Shown here: piece by piece, positions 24,202 through 37,466 of the stretch
How the letters are laid out: every line of letters begins with the position of its first letter
Position numbering within the stretch: position 1 is the stretch's first letter
Assembly: GCA_025667525.1 (NCBI GenBank)
Contig: CM046876.1
Span: 571,575,469-571,639,468 of the forward strand
Direction: 5' to 3'
Length of the DNA: 64,000 nt
DNA from: Glebionis coronaria
Taxonomy: Eukaryota > Streptophyta > Magnoliopsida > Asterales > Asteraceae
The notes under the pieces: model-generated
What the model saw: only the letters and a program-made list of their open reading frames with translations
Told to the model about the DNA's origin: nothing
Databases searched by the model: none
Made by a program: the position numbers and the translations under genes

Positions 24202-24219
24202 TGGCGCCGCTGCCGGCTC
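24202..24219 (+). other. Primer binding site of element H
   Basis: TGGCGCCGCTGCCGG lies two bases after the LTR, the tRNA-Asp-type PBS of Athila/Tat elements. Confidence 0.85.
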
Positions 24220-24410
24220 TTTTCGTTAAGATTAACGGTTTCTAGTGAGAGACGCATTGAATTTTGGGATCCGTTCTTTTAAGAACGTTGTTTCCTTGCT
24301 CAAAATTTTTCAAAAACCCATAAAAAATTTAAAATTTTCAAAAAAAAAAAATAAAATTAAAAAACCTATAAAACCAAAAATATTTTTCTCTTGCATTTTC
24401 TTTCTAGTGT

Positions 24411-26309
24411 ATGCGTACTCGATCAACGTCTTATCCCAAGCCCGAGACTCTCGATAATTTAGACATGGCCGGTGTACACAACAACAACAATAATAATCCA
24501 CCCCACCCCAACATTAATAATCTACCCCAACCCGATTTACGAACCATGGAGGAGCTATGCCAACCCACAATGAATGGACGTGGAGGCCCGATTGTGCCGA
24601 TGCAAATCATGGCTCAGGAGTTTTCGTTGAAACATCACATGATCCAACAAGTGCAAACTAATCCATTTCGCGGATTGCCGGATGATGATGCAAACAAGCA
24701 CCTCGACAAATTCATTACCATTACCCAAAGCATGAAGATGCCCGGTGTTTCTATGGATGTCCTTCGCCTTCAACTCTTTCCACACACGATTTCTCACCAT
24801 GCCGAAAAATGGTTTGACCGTCTCCCAAAGAATTCTATTCATACTTGGGACGACATGACTCAACGCTTTTTGTCGCGCTACTTTCCACCATCCATGGTCA
24901 CGAGCCTTCGTAACCAAATTAGTGGATTCATACAAGACAATGATGAATCGCTCTTTGATGCTTGGGAACGATACAATGATTTGATCAACCGTTGTCCAAA
25001 TCACAACATGCTCCCCGTCACTCTCATTGATACTTTCTACAATGGTCTCACTTTTCGTGATCGTGACACGATCAACGCCGCCGCCAGTGGTACTTTTATG
25101 AAAAGGAGACCGGAGGAGTGTAGAGAGTTGATTGAAAACATGACTACTCACCACAAGAATTGGGATTCATCCGCATCCTCAAGATCTAATCCGAGAATCA
25201 ATGTTTCATCTACTTCTTCCACCACCGACATGTCCGCCATTGAACGAGCCATTATCGAAATGAGCAAAAATATGCAAATTTTGGCTAATAACCATACTCA
25301 ACAAGCTAAAGCCGTTGCTATTTCTTGTGACACATGTGGTGGTCCTCATTCTTACAATGATTGTCCTTCTACTCAAGGCAATTTTTGTGAAAACGTTAAC
25401 GCGGCATACGGTACCTATCCCACGGGAGGCTATCAAGCTCGTCCTTAAGGAGACCGTAACTTGCTAAGTTATCGTTCAAACAACTATCTTTCACCATCCG
25501 GTTTTACTCCTCAAAACCAAAACCAACAACAAAGCTATAACCGAAATAACCAAACCCAACCTCGTGCTAACAATCAATATCAATCCCAAAGAAACCCATA
25601 CCCACCTCAAGGAAATTCTCAAGCTTACCAAGCTCCACCTCTCAATCAACCAACGGCGTTGAATCAAGACATTGAGACGTTCATGAGGACTAATAGAGAG
25701 ATGGTGACGAATCTTCAGAGTCAATTCCTCAACTTGAAGGGAGACATGGCAAAACAAGGGAGCGATATTCGAGCCGAGCTAAGGAATGACATGGCAAAAC
25801 AAAGCAATGATATTCGCGCAGACATGAGAGATTCTTTCAGCACTCAAGCGAATAATATACGTGATATGATAGGTTCGCTTTTCCAAGGTAATCAACCCTC
25901 TTCTTCGGGTACTCTTCCGAGTAACACCGTTGCTAATCCACGAGGGGAGATGAAAGCAATCACCACACGTAGTGGCAAAGGTTTCAAGGAACCCAAGATT
26001 CCTACACCTACACCGATGATTGTGACTAAGGAAAACGAGTCCCCTTCTCCAATTCCACCACCTTCTTCTTCCACCCCTCCACCACCCAAGGATGTGAGTG
26101 AGAATTCCATTCCGAAGCCTTCATCTCAACCCAATATACCTTATCCCTCAAGGTTGAGGAAAGAGAAGTTGAAAAACAAGGATGATATTCAGGTTTCTAA
26201 CTTTCTAAAAATGTTTAAACAACTGAATTTCAATATCTCCTTTGCTGAGGCTCTCGCTCACATGCCTAAATATGCTAAGATGTTTAAGGATCTTTTAAGT
26301 GATAAGTAA
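24411..26309 (+). pseudogene. Element H gag
   Basis: Gag forms the virus-like particle that packages element RNA. The start is the ATG at 24411, about 190 bases after the PBS. The Athila gag core reads 'QVQTNPFRGLPDDDANKHLD', 'KMPGVSMDVLRLQLFPHTIS' and AEKWFDRLPKNSIHTWDDM. A CCHC-like knuckle follows (CDTCGGPHSYNDC, near 25330-25370). Beyond an in-frame TAA at 25446 (probably from CAA) comes a Gln/Asn/Pro-rich and coiled tail with repeated DMAKQ(G/S)(S/N)DIRA blocks. A second TAA at 26307 lies where relatives continue into protease. All segments share one phase, so gag and pol were one ORF. Confidence 0.9.
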
Positions 26310-29300
26310 AAATTGCTCGACATCGCCAATACCCAATTAAATGAGAATTGTTCTGCCGTTCTTTTGAGAAAACTCCCAGTTAAGTTAGGAGATCCTGGTC
26401 GCTTCTTGATTCCTTGCAACTTTCCTGGGGTAGAGAATTGTATGGCCCTAGCTGATCTAGGTGCTAGTATCAACTTAATGCCTCTAAGCGTTTGGAAACA
26501 ATTATGTCTACCCGAGCTAGTCTCCACCCGCATGACATTGGAATTAGCTAACCGTACGATTGCTTATCCTGTGGGGATAGCCGAAGATGTCTTCGTCGGC
26601 GTCGACAAATTCACCTTTTCGGCGGATTTTGTTGTCGTTGACTACGAAATCGATCCTCGTGTTCCATTAATCGTTGGACGTTCATTCTTGAGGACCGGTC
26701 GCACTCTCATTGATGTAGCCGCGGGCGAATTAATCATGAGAGTTGGTGACGATAAAATCGTCTTCAACATGGGTAAACTTTCTAAGCAGCCCTTGGAAAA
26801 CGAGAGTGTTAATTTTATTGGCGTTCTTAATGAGGCTTGTGAAGAACATTTCAAAGACGCTTGTAAAAGTGGTTCTTCTTCTCTACCCACTGTTGAGACC
26901 GTTGCCTCTATTGCTCCATCACTAACTCCATTTGGAGAAAGTGACTTCCTCTTGAAAGAATTTGAAGCAACTCTGGGAGATGTGGATTTGCAATATGACG
27001 ATTCTCCCTCCAATTGGGAGGAAGACATTCGTACCATTGAGAAACTTCTCAATGAGGACCATATTTCTCCACAATCTCCTAAGGCTATCTCTACCGATGA
27101 TCCGAAGTTGACTACGCCGTCCATTGAAAATCCTCCGGATTTAGAGCTTAAGGATCTTCCATCTCATCTCGAGTACGTTTTCCTTGAAGACAACAAGAAG
27201 TTACCGGTCATCATCGCAAAGGACCTGAAAGAAGAAGAAAAATCCCGACTTATCGTCGTGTTGAAGAATCATAAGAAAGCGATTGCTTGGAAAATCTCTG
27301 ATATTCGTGGAATTGATCCTCACTTTTGCACATATAAAATTCTCATAGAGGACGACTTTAAACCCACTATTCAAAGCCAAAGAAGGGTGAATCCTAAGAT
27401 CCATGACGTTATCAAAAAAGAGGTTATCAAACTTCTCGATGCGGGTATGATCTATCCTATCTCGGATTCCCCATGGGTTAGTCCAGTCCATTGTGTGCCT
27501 AAGAAAGGCGGAATCACCGTTGTTCCCAACGAAAACAACGAGTTGATTCCTACTCGTCTCGTTACAGGGTGGAGAGTTTGTATAGACTATCGCAAACTCA
27601 ATGAAGCTACGAGAAAGGATCATTTTCCCCTTCCTTTCATGGACCAAATGCTTGAACGTCTATTGGGTAATGACTATTACTGCTTCTTAGACGGTTTCTC
27701 GGGTTATTTTCAAATACCCATCGATCCTCAAGACCAAGAGAAAACCACATTCACTTGTCCTTATGGAACATTTGCTTACAAAAGAATGCCTTTCGGCTTA
27801 TGCAATGCTCCTGGGACTTTCCAACGGTGTATGATGGCTATCTTCCATGACATGGTTGAAGAAACTATGGAAGTCTTCATGGATGATTTCTCAGTCTATG
27901 GTGATTCCTTTTCTACTTGCCTTGCCAATTTGGAACGCATGCTTAAGCGGTGTGAAGACACTCGCCTTGTTCTGAATTGGGAAAAATGCCATTTCATGGT
28001 AAAAGAAGGCATTGTGCTGGGACATAAAATCTCTAAAGCCGGTCTTGAAGTGGACCGTGCTAAAGTGGATATCATAGCCAAATTACCTCCACCTTCAACC
28101 GTGAAGGGTGTGAGAAGTTTTCTTGGTCATGCGGGCTTCTATCGTCGATTTATTCAAGACTTCTCTAAAATCGCTCGCCCGATGACCCACCTCTTGGAAA
28201 AAGATACTCCTTTTATCTTTTCCAAAGAGTGTATTGAAGCCTTCAATCTTCTCAAGGATAAGCTAACTAAGGCACCGGTCTTAGTCACCCCTAATTAGGA
28301 GCTACCTTTTGAATTGATGTGCGATGCTAGCGACTTTGCTATTGGAGCGGTTTTGGGCCAAAGAGTGAACAAACACTTCCAACCAATCCATTACGCTAGC
28401 AAGACAATGACGGGGGCTCAATTGCATTATACCACTACCGAAAAAGAGCTTTTAGCTGTAGTGTATGCTTTTGAAAAATTTCGCCCCTATCTTGTCCTTT
28501 CCACCACAATTGTCTATACCGACCATTCCGCGTTGAAGTACTTGTTAACTAAGCAAGATTCTAAGCCAAGACTTCTTCGTTGGGTTTTGCTCCTTCAAGA
28601 ATTCAACATTGAAATTCGTGACAAAAAGGGAGCCGAAAACCTAGCAGCGGATCATCTGAGTAGACTTGAGGATCCGTATCAAGGGGATCATCCGAACCAA
28701 GAGATCAATGAATCTTTTCCCCTTGAGGCCTTAATGTGTATGCAATCCAATCTTGATGACACCCCGTGGTTTATGGACATTGCAAACTACTTAGCGGGTG
28801 GTATTCTCATCAAAGGGTTAACATCCCAACAAAAGAAGTTCTTTAAATATGTTAAGACTTACTTCTGGGATGACCCTTATCTCTTCAAACAATGCGTTGA
28901 TCTGATCATTCGTCGATGTGTTGACGGACCGACAGCTTTACAAATCCTTGATGCTTGCCATAAAGGACCCACCGGTGGTCACTTTGGTCCCAACTACACC
29001 GCCAAGAAAGTGTTTGACTCTGGATTCTATTGGCCCACCATTTATCGTGACGCTCACGAAATGTTCAAGCATTGTGATGCTTGCCAACGACAAGGAAAGA
29101 TCACACATAAAGACGAGATGCCTCAAAATTTCATACAAGAATGTGAAATCTTTGACGTATGGGGCATCGAATTTATGGGGCCATTTCCATCATCCAAAGG
29201 GAACAAGTACATCCTCATAGCCGTTGATTACGTTTCTAAATGGGTTGAAGCTAAGGCTCTCCTAACGAACGATGCGAGGGTGGTTGTGAACTTTTTGAAG

Positions 29301-29675
29301 CATCTGTTTGCTCGATTCGGTGTTCCTCGTGCTATAATCAGTGACCGCGGGACTCATTTTTGCAATGATCAATTTGCAAGAGTCATGGCTAAGTATGGTG
29401 TCAATCACCGTCTTTCCACCGCCTATCATCCCCAAACCAATGGGCAAGCCGATATTTCTAACCGCGGATTGAAACGAATTCTTGAGAGAACTGTGGGAGA
29501 GCATCATGCCGCGTGGGCCGATAAACTAGATGATGCTTTGTGGGCTTTCCGTACCGCCTATAAGACGCCTATTGGTTGTACACCTTATCGTCTTGTGTAC
29601 GGGAAAGCATGACACCTCCCTATCGAGCTGGAACACAAGGCGTACTGGGCCTTGAAGTGGGCTAACTTCGACATT
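26310..29675 (+). pseudogene. Element H pol: protease, RT, RNase H, integrase (5' part)
   Basis: The polyprotein follows gag in the same phase. The protease has LADLGASINLMP. The RT has RVCIDYRKLNEATRKDHFPL, 'FLDGFSGYFQIPI', MPFGLCNAP and catalytic FMDDFSVYG. RNase H has [30 protein letters not shown] and [11 protein letters not shown]. The integrase has an HHCC zinc finger (HKGPTGGH...CDACQRQG). The core has Glu where the first catalytic Asp is expected (WGIEFMGPF), Asp in ISDRGTHF, and Asp where Glu is expected ([10 protein letters not shown]). In-frame stops are TAG 28296 (from TGG) and TGA 29610 (from TGC). The frame ends at the M LTR and resumes at 37467. Confidence 0.93.
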
Positions 29676-31399
29676 TGATACAAAGATTTTAGTTGGGGTT
29701 CTAGATTCGTCTCGGTATCCTCTCGAATTGATCTCGGTTCTAAGTGGAATGATTTGTTCTTGGTTAATAAAAAGGTGTTGGTTTGTTTATCTATTTTAAA
29801 CTAATAGGAAATAAATTTAAGTGCGTTGAGTAGATTAAACTAAATTGACTAGTTAAAAATAAAATTTCGAAAACATAAGGAAAGATTAGAAAAATACTTT
29901 GAAAACTTAATTGAACTAACACTTAAAACTTCATAAAACTTTAAAACTTAGTGCATCGGAATATAAAAATGCAAAGCTGTCGGTATGCCAAAATTATGTC
30001 CATCGGATTACAATTAAAATGATCCATCGGAATGTCCATGTTAGTAACCATCGGAATACTCAAAATCAAAGCTGTCGCAATGTGGTCAATCGCAAAGATC
30101 ACGATCGGAATAGTCCAGATCGGAAAGTCAGATCGGAATGGCAAAATGCTTCTGTCGCAATGGCTCACTATCGGAATGTGGTAAATAAAAATTGGCCAGA
30201 GTTTCGACTAAAAATAAACCTTAGTCTCGACGGAATATGCGATCGCAATAAGCGATCGCAATCCAGATCGGAATAAGGGGGAATTGCCAACCGATCGCAA
30301 AGTAGAACCCCACTTGGGTTATTGCGATACCGAGCAGGAACCCGTCGGAATGAGTAAAAACCCTTGGTTTGCGATGGCAGCTCAAATCAATCCGAAAATG
30401 GTGAAAGCTTTAAAACTTCAATAAGCACAATCAATAAGCTATTTTACTGCAACTTAAACACTTCAAAAAGATTAAATTTAAGAACTTTTGAAAACGTAAA
30501 ATCATAAACTTCATAAATGAAACTTTTGAATCACTTAAACCTTGATGAAATCCGAAACCAATAAGCTAAACAAGCAATAAGCCAATAAGCATAGAGGGCC
30601 TATAGCTTATACGAGTGAGAGCTTAAAAATGAACAAGAAAGATTAACTTTTAATCACGAACAAATCCAATTACCCAAACCGTATTAAATGAAGTAATCGG
30701 ATCCAAGCTTAAAGCAAACTAAGAAATGTAGAAGGATAATAAAGAACTTAAAAGCTTAACTTGAATTAGATTAGTGAAATTCAAAATACAAAAAGCTTAA
30801 AACTTGAAAAAGAAAAGAAGAATCTTAGTGAGAGAAAGTTGAGAACTTTCTCTCTCTAAAACTAGAGAGAATGAAAATGAAAAAACTAACTAAAAAAAAC
30901 TAAGTGTTCCAAATTTGTGAAGTAGAATCATATATATAGGCGTGTGATGTGGGCTTTGTGAATGGACTTTTGTTTGGGCTTCTTTTCTTCTTCCTTCTTT
31001 AGTCTTTACGTTTCTTTCAAATTAACGTTTCCGACTTTGGATTTTGAGAAGTGCCGGTGAATAATTCCAACTCGTCTTATAATCTTTTGTTTAATAGACT
31101 CGAGTTCTTCGACATATATGAATCTTCCATCTTTGGCTCTATTCTTCGATAAATCTTTAAATAGGCACAATGACTTCATATCTTTTGCATCTCTTGGACA
31201 ATAGACTTCGTCTTGAGTCTTTTTCTTCGATAAAACCCGTGCAATCCCATGTTTTCTTCAATATTCTCCCGGTTGACTCTGAAAATACTATAAACACAAA
31301 AACCACGCATAATTCCAAACAAATGATATTAAATACGTGTTTTGGTCTTGTTTTAGCCAGAAATAAGTGGTAAAAGGATGAGTGTTTTCACACCTATCA
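29676..31399 (-). repeat. Element M LTR, left copy
   Basis: It spans TGATACAAAG to CCTATCA, about 1.72 kb. The right copy at 35746-37466 is nearly identical. Read on the minus strand it is homologous to the H LTR (shared GGTGTGAAAACAC(T/C)CATCC start, TATA region and stem-loop). It holds an inverted version of the motif field (about 29990-30360: repeated ATCGGAAT and TCGCAATG). No clean target duplication is visible. Confidence 0.9.
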
Positions 31400-31414
31400 A
31401 ATCCCCTACACTTA
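31400..31414 (-). other. Polypurine tract of element M
   Basis: The minus strand reads TAAGTGTAGGGGATT directly next to the LTR, as in H, where AGTGTAGGGGATT precedes the 3' LTR. It shows that M runs on the minus strand with its 3' LTR on the left. Confidence 0.8.
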
Positions 31415-33361
31415 ACCATTGCCATGCCCTCATGCAATGCTTAGCGATAAAGCAATTTAACACTCTTCTCATAATCAATCAACCTTGGCTTTATTAAAAT
31501 ACTACTAAACAAAAATCAAAGTACTAAGAGAAATTAAAACTTTAAAGTAAACAAAAGGATAAAAAAACCATTTTCACTTGAAAATAGCTATATGGAAATA
31601 ACTTGCAAAGAGATCGAGGACTTACATTAGGGCTTCGGTGCTGCGAAGATCTATCACCCTCAAGTTTCACGTTCCCCAAACTAAGCTTAAAAACGAGATC
31701 ATTGTTATTATAATTGTTATTATAAGTTAGCATATCAAACACTTACACACATGGCTTAATTAAATGCTTAAACTCCCTTATTCCTAGGTGTATCTCTTAT
31801 ATTTTATTTTTGTCTTAGAATGATCATGAAGATGCATTTTTGGACTTATTTCGATAGTTTATTTAGGCTGAAAGCAAAGTAGGACGATTTGATCAATAGT
31901 TAGCTAAAGGACAAAATCTCTTAAAACTGCTTCTCGGGATATCAAAAAGTTCATATCTTGGCATAACTTGGTTCACGATTTGAGACCTTTCTCGGGCCGA
32001 TATTTGGCATGTACTTCATACTTCATATCTTGAGAGACGTTCTTGAGATAATGGTCTTCTCTTCGTAATAGAGCTTTTTCACTTGGAGACTTTTAAGGGG
32101 TACTCCAACTTTGTTGACCACGACTACATGATTATTTCTTCAATCTCTAATTGGGATTTTGAGATACAACGATCCGCCTCCCTTTTGGACTTGGATCTAT
32201 TTATCCTCATACCTTGTTAGGGTCTTTTCGGATAGACTTCTCCATGATCTTTTTGGGAGTTGATTGCTTTTCGTCGTGAGTCTTGATCCTTCATATTGAT
32301 TTTGGGAATAATGCTTTTCACATCACTTTAGGATCTTCAGCAATAAAATGGAATCCTCATGCCTTGTTAGGGCCTTTTCGAACTTGCCAATCTTCGCGCC
32401 CCGCTTCATAAGTTATGCCTTGGCTATGAACTCTTATCATTACCGAGCAACTTTAAACGATCTTGGGCTAGAAGCTAAGTAACTTTTCAAATCGTACGAC
32501 CTTACTTATTGCAGATAAATTATTAGCAAGTGATGGGAGAATAGGCAAATAATTACACCAAGTGAGCTTGTGCAAGAATACCGACTTATAATTGACTCTA
32601 TCATTTCTCGTCCTCCACAATTTAAAATCTCAAGTAATGAGACTCGTGGATGCTTAGCCTAATAAACCAATTAAGGTCTACATGGTTAAGGATACTGGCT
32701 AGAATAAACTTAAATAAGTCTATTCGGGTTGAGTCAAAATAATCGCAACGGGCCTAATATGTCAAGGATTTCTAAACTAGCTACACCACTTTATTAAAAA
32801 TTTTAACTTTATTGCGGGATATATACATATGAAAGCAACGATAAGCAACGATAAAAATTTAAAAATTACGACTAAATGGCCAAAGTTAATTAAAAATTCG
32901 AAAAATGTTGAAAAAGATGATTTTCTGGTTAAATGAAGGCATTTTCATGGAAAAGTCCACTTAAAACTTCGATAGAAGTCCCTCTACACTTAAGATAAAC
33001 ATTGTCCTCAATGTTTAAGCATGTGGGAAAAGTCTCCCCTACACTTATGACATTGTGCACGTTGATTAACTCAAGTTAAGGAAGAGACGACTAAAGTGAT
33101 CATTTTCAAATGTGAGTATGAAGAAAATTGAATCACGATAGTTGAGAGATAGAACCGGATTTCGGATAACACGGGAGCACGATTCTTCAGAGATTCCAAG
33201 AGTGCATTCATCCCTGTAATCACATCACCACACAAATACAAACACCTATATAGTTCCCCCTACACTTAGGAGGTTAAAACAGAAAAGGATAGATACTCGG
33301 GCTGCCTCCCGAGGAGCGCTTGTTTTTGATAACCGAGTCACGAGCCTGACTCGACCCAAAA
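31415..33361 (-). other. Element M long 3' non-coding region
   Basis: This region is the diverged inverted counterpart of H's 37843-39865. It contains two extra PPT-like modules (about 32985-33015 and 33035-33052, GAGGACAATGTTTA and AAGTGTAGGGG on the minus strand). Athila elements may carry an env-like ORF here, but none is detectable. Confidence 0.7.
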
Positions 33362-34095
33362 TTAGTTCATGGGGAACGTGGTGAGGGATGGAATCATCTC
33401 CTGAGAGATGTCCTCACCAAAGTACAACTTCACTCGTTGGCCATTCACCTTAAAATTAGGTCCATTAGGTTGAGCGAGCTCGAGAGTGCCATATGGAAAA
33501 ATTTGGGCAATGGTGAATGGGCCGGACCAACGAGATTTCAGCTTGCCCGAGAAGATTTTCAACCGAAAGTTAAAGAGTAAAACTTTGTCTCCAACTTGGA
33601 ACTCTCGGTTTTTAATCTTAGAGTCGTGAATGAGCTTAGTCTTCTCCTTATAGATCAAAGAATTTTCATAAGCCTCATTCCGAAGTTCATTGAGCTCATT
33701 GAGTTGGATCTTGCGTAGGTCACCGGCTTTGTTGATATTGAAATTAGCCCACTTCAAGGCCCAGTAAGCCTTGTGCTCCAACTCAATGGGGAGGTGGCAT
33801 GCTTTCCCGTACACGAGACGATATGGTGTACAACCAATCGGAGTCTTGTATGCGGTACGAAAAGCCCACAAAGCATCATCAAGTTTATCAGCCCATGAGG
33901 CACGAGGCTCTCCCACGGTTCTTTCAAGAATTCGCTTTAATCCTCGGTTAGAGATTTCAGCCTGGCCATTAGTTTGTGGGTGGTAGGCTGTGGAAAGACG
34001 ATAATTTACACCATACTTAGCCATGACTCTTGCAAATTGGTCATTGCAAAAATGAGTCCCACGATCACTAATAATGGCACGAGGCACACCGAATC
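33362..34095 (-). pseudogene. Element M integrase, C-terminal part, truncated
   Basis: This is the cleanest coding segment of the Athila copies: no stop for about 240 codons. It contains '[17 protein letters not shown]', '[17 protein letters not shown]' with the catalytic Glu, KACHLPIELEHKAYWALKW, 'NREFQVGDKVLLFNFR', 'KLKSRWSGPFTI' and ends 'MIPSLTTFPMN'. It retains Glu in NGQAEIS and Cys in GKACHLP where H has Asp and a stop. It is cut at about 34095-34108, where the DNA switches to plus-strand RT sequence. The rest of M pol, gag and PBS are missing. Confidence 0.9.
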
Positions 34096-34108
34096 TAGCG
34101 AATTGCGA

Positions 34109-35745
34109 AGGTCTTGAAGTAGACCGTGCTAAAGTCGATGTTATCGCTAAGTTGCCTCCACCTTCAACAGTGAAGGGTGTGAGAAGTTTCCTTGGTCATG
34201 CGGGCTTCTACCGTCGATTCATCAAAGATTTTTCTCAAATCGCTCGCCCGATGACCCACCTCTTGGAAAAAGATACTCCTTTTATCTTTTCCAAAGAGTG
34301 TATTGAAGCCTTCAACTTGCTTAAGGATAAGCTAACTAAGGCACCTGTCTTGGTTACCCCTAATTGGGAGCTTCCCTTCGAGTTGATGTCCGATGCTAGC
34401 GACTTTGCTATTGGTGCGGTTTTGGGCCAAAGAGTGAACAAACACTTCCAACTGATCCATTACGCCAGCAAGACAATGACGGGGGCTCAATTGCATTATA
34501 CGACAACCGAAAAGAGCTTATAGCTGTTGTCTATGCTTTTGAAAAGTTCCGCCCCTATCTTGTCCTTTACACCACAATCGTTTACACTGATCATTCCGCG
34601 TTGAAGTACTTGTTGACTAAGCAAGATTCCAAACCAAGACTTCTTCGCTGGGTTTTGCTACTCCAAGAATTTAAAATCAAAATTTGCTATAAAAAAGGAG
34701 CTGAAAACCTAGCCGCGGATCATCTCAGTAGACTTGAGGATCCTTACCAAGGGGATCATCCGAACAAAGAAATCAATGATTCTTTTCCCCTAGAGACCTT
34801 AATGTCTATCAACTCGACTTCTGATGAAACCCCGTGGTTTGCGGACATTGCAAACTACTTGGCGGGTGGAATTCTCATTGACGGGTTAACATCCCAGAAA
34901 AAGAAGAAGTTCTTTAACGACATTAAGAATTACTTTTGGGATGACCCGTATCTATTCAAACAATGTGCTGATTTGATTATTCGCCGATGTGTTGATGGAC
35001 CGGCAACTTTAGAAATCCTTGACGCTTGCCACAAAGGACCCACCGGTGGTCACTTTGGTCCAAACTACATCGCCAAAAAAGTGTTTGACTCGGGATTTTA
35101 TTGGCCCACCATTTATCGTGATGCTCACGAGATGGTTAAACGTTGTGATGCTTGTCAACGACAAGGAAAGATCACACATAAAGACGAGATGCCTCAAAAT
35201 TTCATACAAGAATGTGAAATCTTTGACGTATGGGGCATCGAATTTATGGGGCCATTTCCATCATCCAAAGGGAACAAGTACATCCTCATAGCCGTTGACT
35301 ACGTTTCTAAATGGGTTGAAGCTAAGGCTCTCCCAACGAACGATGCGAGGGTGGTTGTGAACTTTTTGAAGCATCTGTTTGCTCGATTCGGTGTTCCTCG
35401 TGCTATAATCAGTGACCGCGGGACTCATTTTTGCAATGATCAATTTGCAAGAGTCATGGCTAAGTATGGTGTCAATCACCGTCTTTCCACCGCCTATCAT
35501 CCCCAAACCAATGGGCAAGCCGATATTTCTAACCGCGGATTGAAACGAATTCTTGAGAGAACTGTGGGAGAGCATCGTGCCGCGTGGGCCGATAAACTAG
35601 ATGATGCTTTGTGGGCTTTCCGTACCGCCTATAAGACGCCGATTGGTTGTACACCTTATCGTCTTGTGTACGGGAAAGCATGACACCTCCCTATCGAGCT
35701 GGAACACAAGGCGTACTGGGCCTTGAAGTGGGCTAACTTCGACAT
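34109..35745 (+). pseudogene. Additional Athila pol fragment (RT end, RNase H, integrase core)
   Basis: This plus-strand pol piece starts inside RT at GLEVDRAKVDVIAKLPPPS and continues through RNase H and integrase to the same point where H is interrupted. A one-base loss near 34513 shifts the frame in TTEK(E)L. From 34109 to about 35155 it differs from H's 28030-29083 by very roughly a tenth of bases. From there on it is almost identical to 29083-29675 and shares H's TGA (35681), Glu and Asp substitutions. So its 3' part is a duplicate of H. It is not part of a normal M element. Confidence 0.88.
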
Positions 35746-37466
35746 TGATACAAAGATTTTGCTTGGGGTTCTAGATTCGTCTCGGTATCCTCTCGAATTG
35801 ATCTCGGTTCTAAATGGAATGATTTGGTCTTGGTTAATAAAAAGGTGTTGGTTTGTTTATCTATTTTAAACTAATAAGAAATAAATTTAAGTGCGTTGAG
35901 TAGATTAAACTAAATTGACTAGTTAAAAATAAAATTTCGAAAACATAAGGAAAGATTAGAAAAATACTTTGAAAACTTAATTGAACTAACACTTAAAACT
36001 TCATAAAACTTTAAAACTTTGTGCATTGGAATATAAAAATGCAAAGCTGTCGGTATGCCAAAATTATGTCCATCGGAATACAATTAAAATGATCCATCGG
36101 AATGTCCATGTTAGTAACCATCGGAATACTCAAAATCAAAGTTGTCGCAATGTGGTCAATCGCAAAGATCACGATCGGAATAGTCTAGATCGGAAAGTCA
36201 GATCGGAATGGCAAAATGCTTCTGTCGCAATGGCTCACTATCGGAATGTGGTAAATAAAAATTGGTCAGAGTTTCGACTAAAAATAAACCTTAGTCCTCT
36301 CGGAATATGCGATCACAATAAGCGATCGCAATCCAGATCGGAATAAGGGGGAATTGCCAACCGATCGCAAAGTAGAACCCCACTTGGGTTATTGCGATAC
36401 CGAGCAGGAACCCGTCGGAATGAGTAAAAACCCTTGGTTTGCGATGGCAGCTCAAATCAATCCGAAAATGGTGAAAGCTTTAAAACTTCAATAAGCACAA
36501 TCAATAAGCTATTTTACTGCAACTTAAACACTTCAAAAAGATTAAATTTAAGAACTTTTGAAAACGTAAAATCATAAACTTCATAAATGAAACTTTTGAA
36601 TCACTTAAACCTTGATGAAATCCGAAACCAATAAGCTAAACAAGCAATAAGCCAATAAGCATAGAGGGCCTATAGCTTATACGAGTGAGAGCTTAAAAAT
36701 GAACAAGAAAGATCAACTTTTAATCACGAACAAATCCAATTACCCAAACCGTATTAAATGAAGTAATCGGATCCAAGCTTAAAGCAAACTAAGAAATGTA
36801 GAAGGATAATAAAGAACTTAAAAGCTTAACTTGAATTAGATTAGTGAAATTCAAAATACAAAAAGCTTAAAACTTGAAAAAGAAAAGAAGAATCTTAGTG
36901 AGAGAAAGTTGAGAACTTTCTCTCTAAAACTAGAGAGAATGAAAATGAAAAAACTAACTAAAAAAACTAAGTGTTCCAAATTTGTGAAGTAGAATCATAT
37001 ATATAGGCGTGTGATGTGGGCTTTGTGAATCGGCTTTTGTTTGGGCTTCTTTTCTTCTTCCTTCTTTAGTCTTTACGTTTCTTTCAAATTAACGTTTCCG
37101 ACTTTGGATTTTGAGAAGTGCCGGTGAATAATTCCAACTCGTCTTATAATCTTTTGTTTAATAGACTCGAGTTCTTCGACATATATGAATCTTCCATCTT
37201 TGGCTCTATTCTTCGATAAATCTTTAAATAGGCACAATGACTTCAAATCTTTTGCATCTCTTGGACAATAGATTTCGTCTTGAGTCTTTTTCTTCGATAA
37301 AACCCGTGCAATCCCATGTTTTCTTCAATATTCTCCCGGTTGACTCTGAAAACACAATAAACACAAAAACCACGCATAATTCCAAACAAATGATATTAAA
37401 TACGTGTTTTGGTCTTGTTTTAGCCAGAAATAAGTGGTAAAAGGATGGGTGTTTTCACACCTATCA
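35746..37466 (-). repeat. Element M LTR, right copy
   Basis: It is a near-identical direct repeat of 29676-31399. A minus-strand element would show a PBS on its left side here, but the flank is H-like plus-strand pol. It is therefore not a simple 5' LTR of M; it behaves like a solo LTR or a duplicated LTR plus flank. Confidence 0.88.

Noticed and set aside
24555..25154. 199-codon minus-strand frame
   Set aside because: It is a shadow frame opposite H gag, whose plus-strand reading is clearly the Athila protein.
26642..27647. Minus-strand frames of 148-160 codons
   Set aside because: They are antisense to H protease and RT with no protein resemblance.
29676..37466. M as a simple complete LTR element
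   Set aside because: The right LTR lacks a PBS on its inner side and is bordered by H-like plus-strand pol; no matching target duplication was found.
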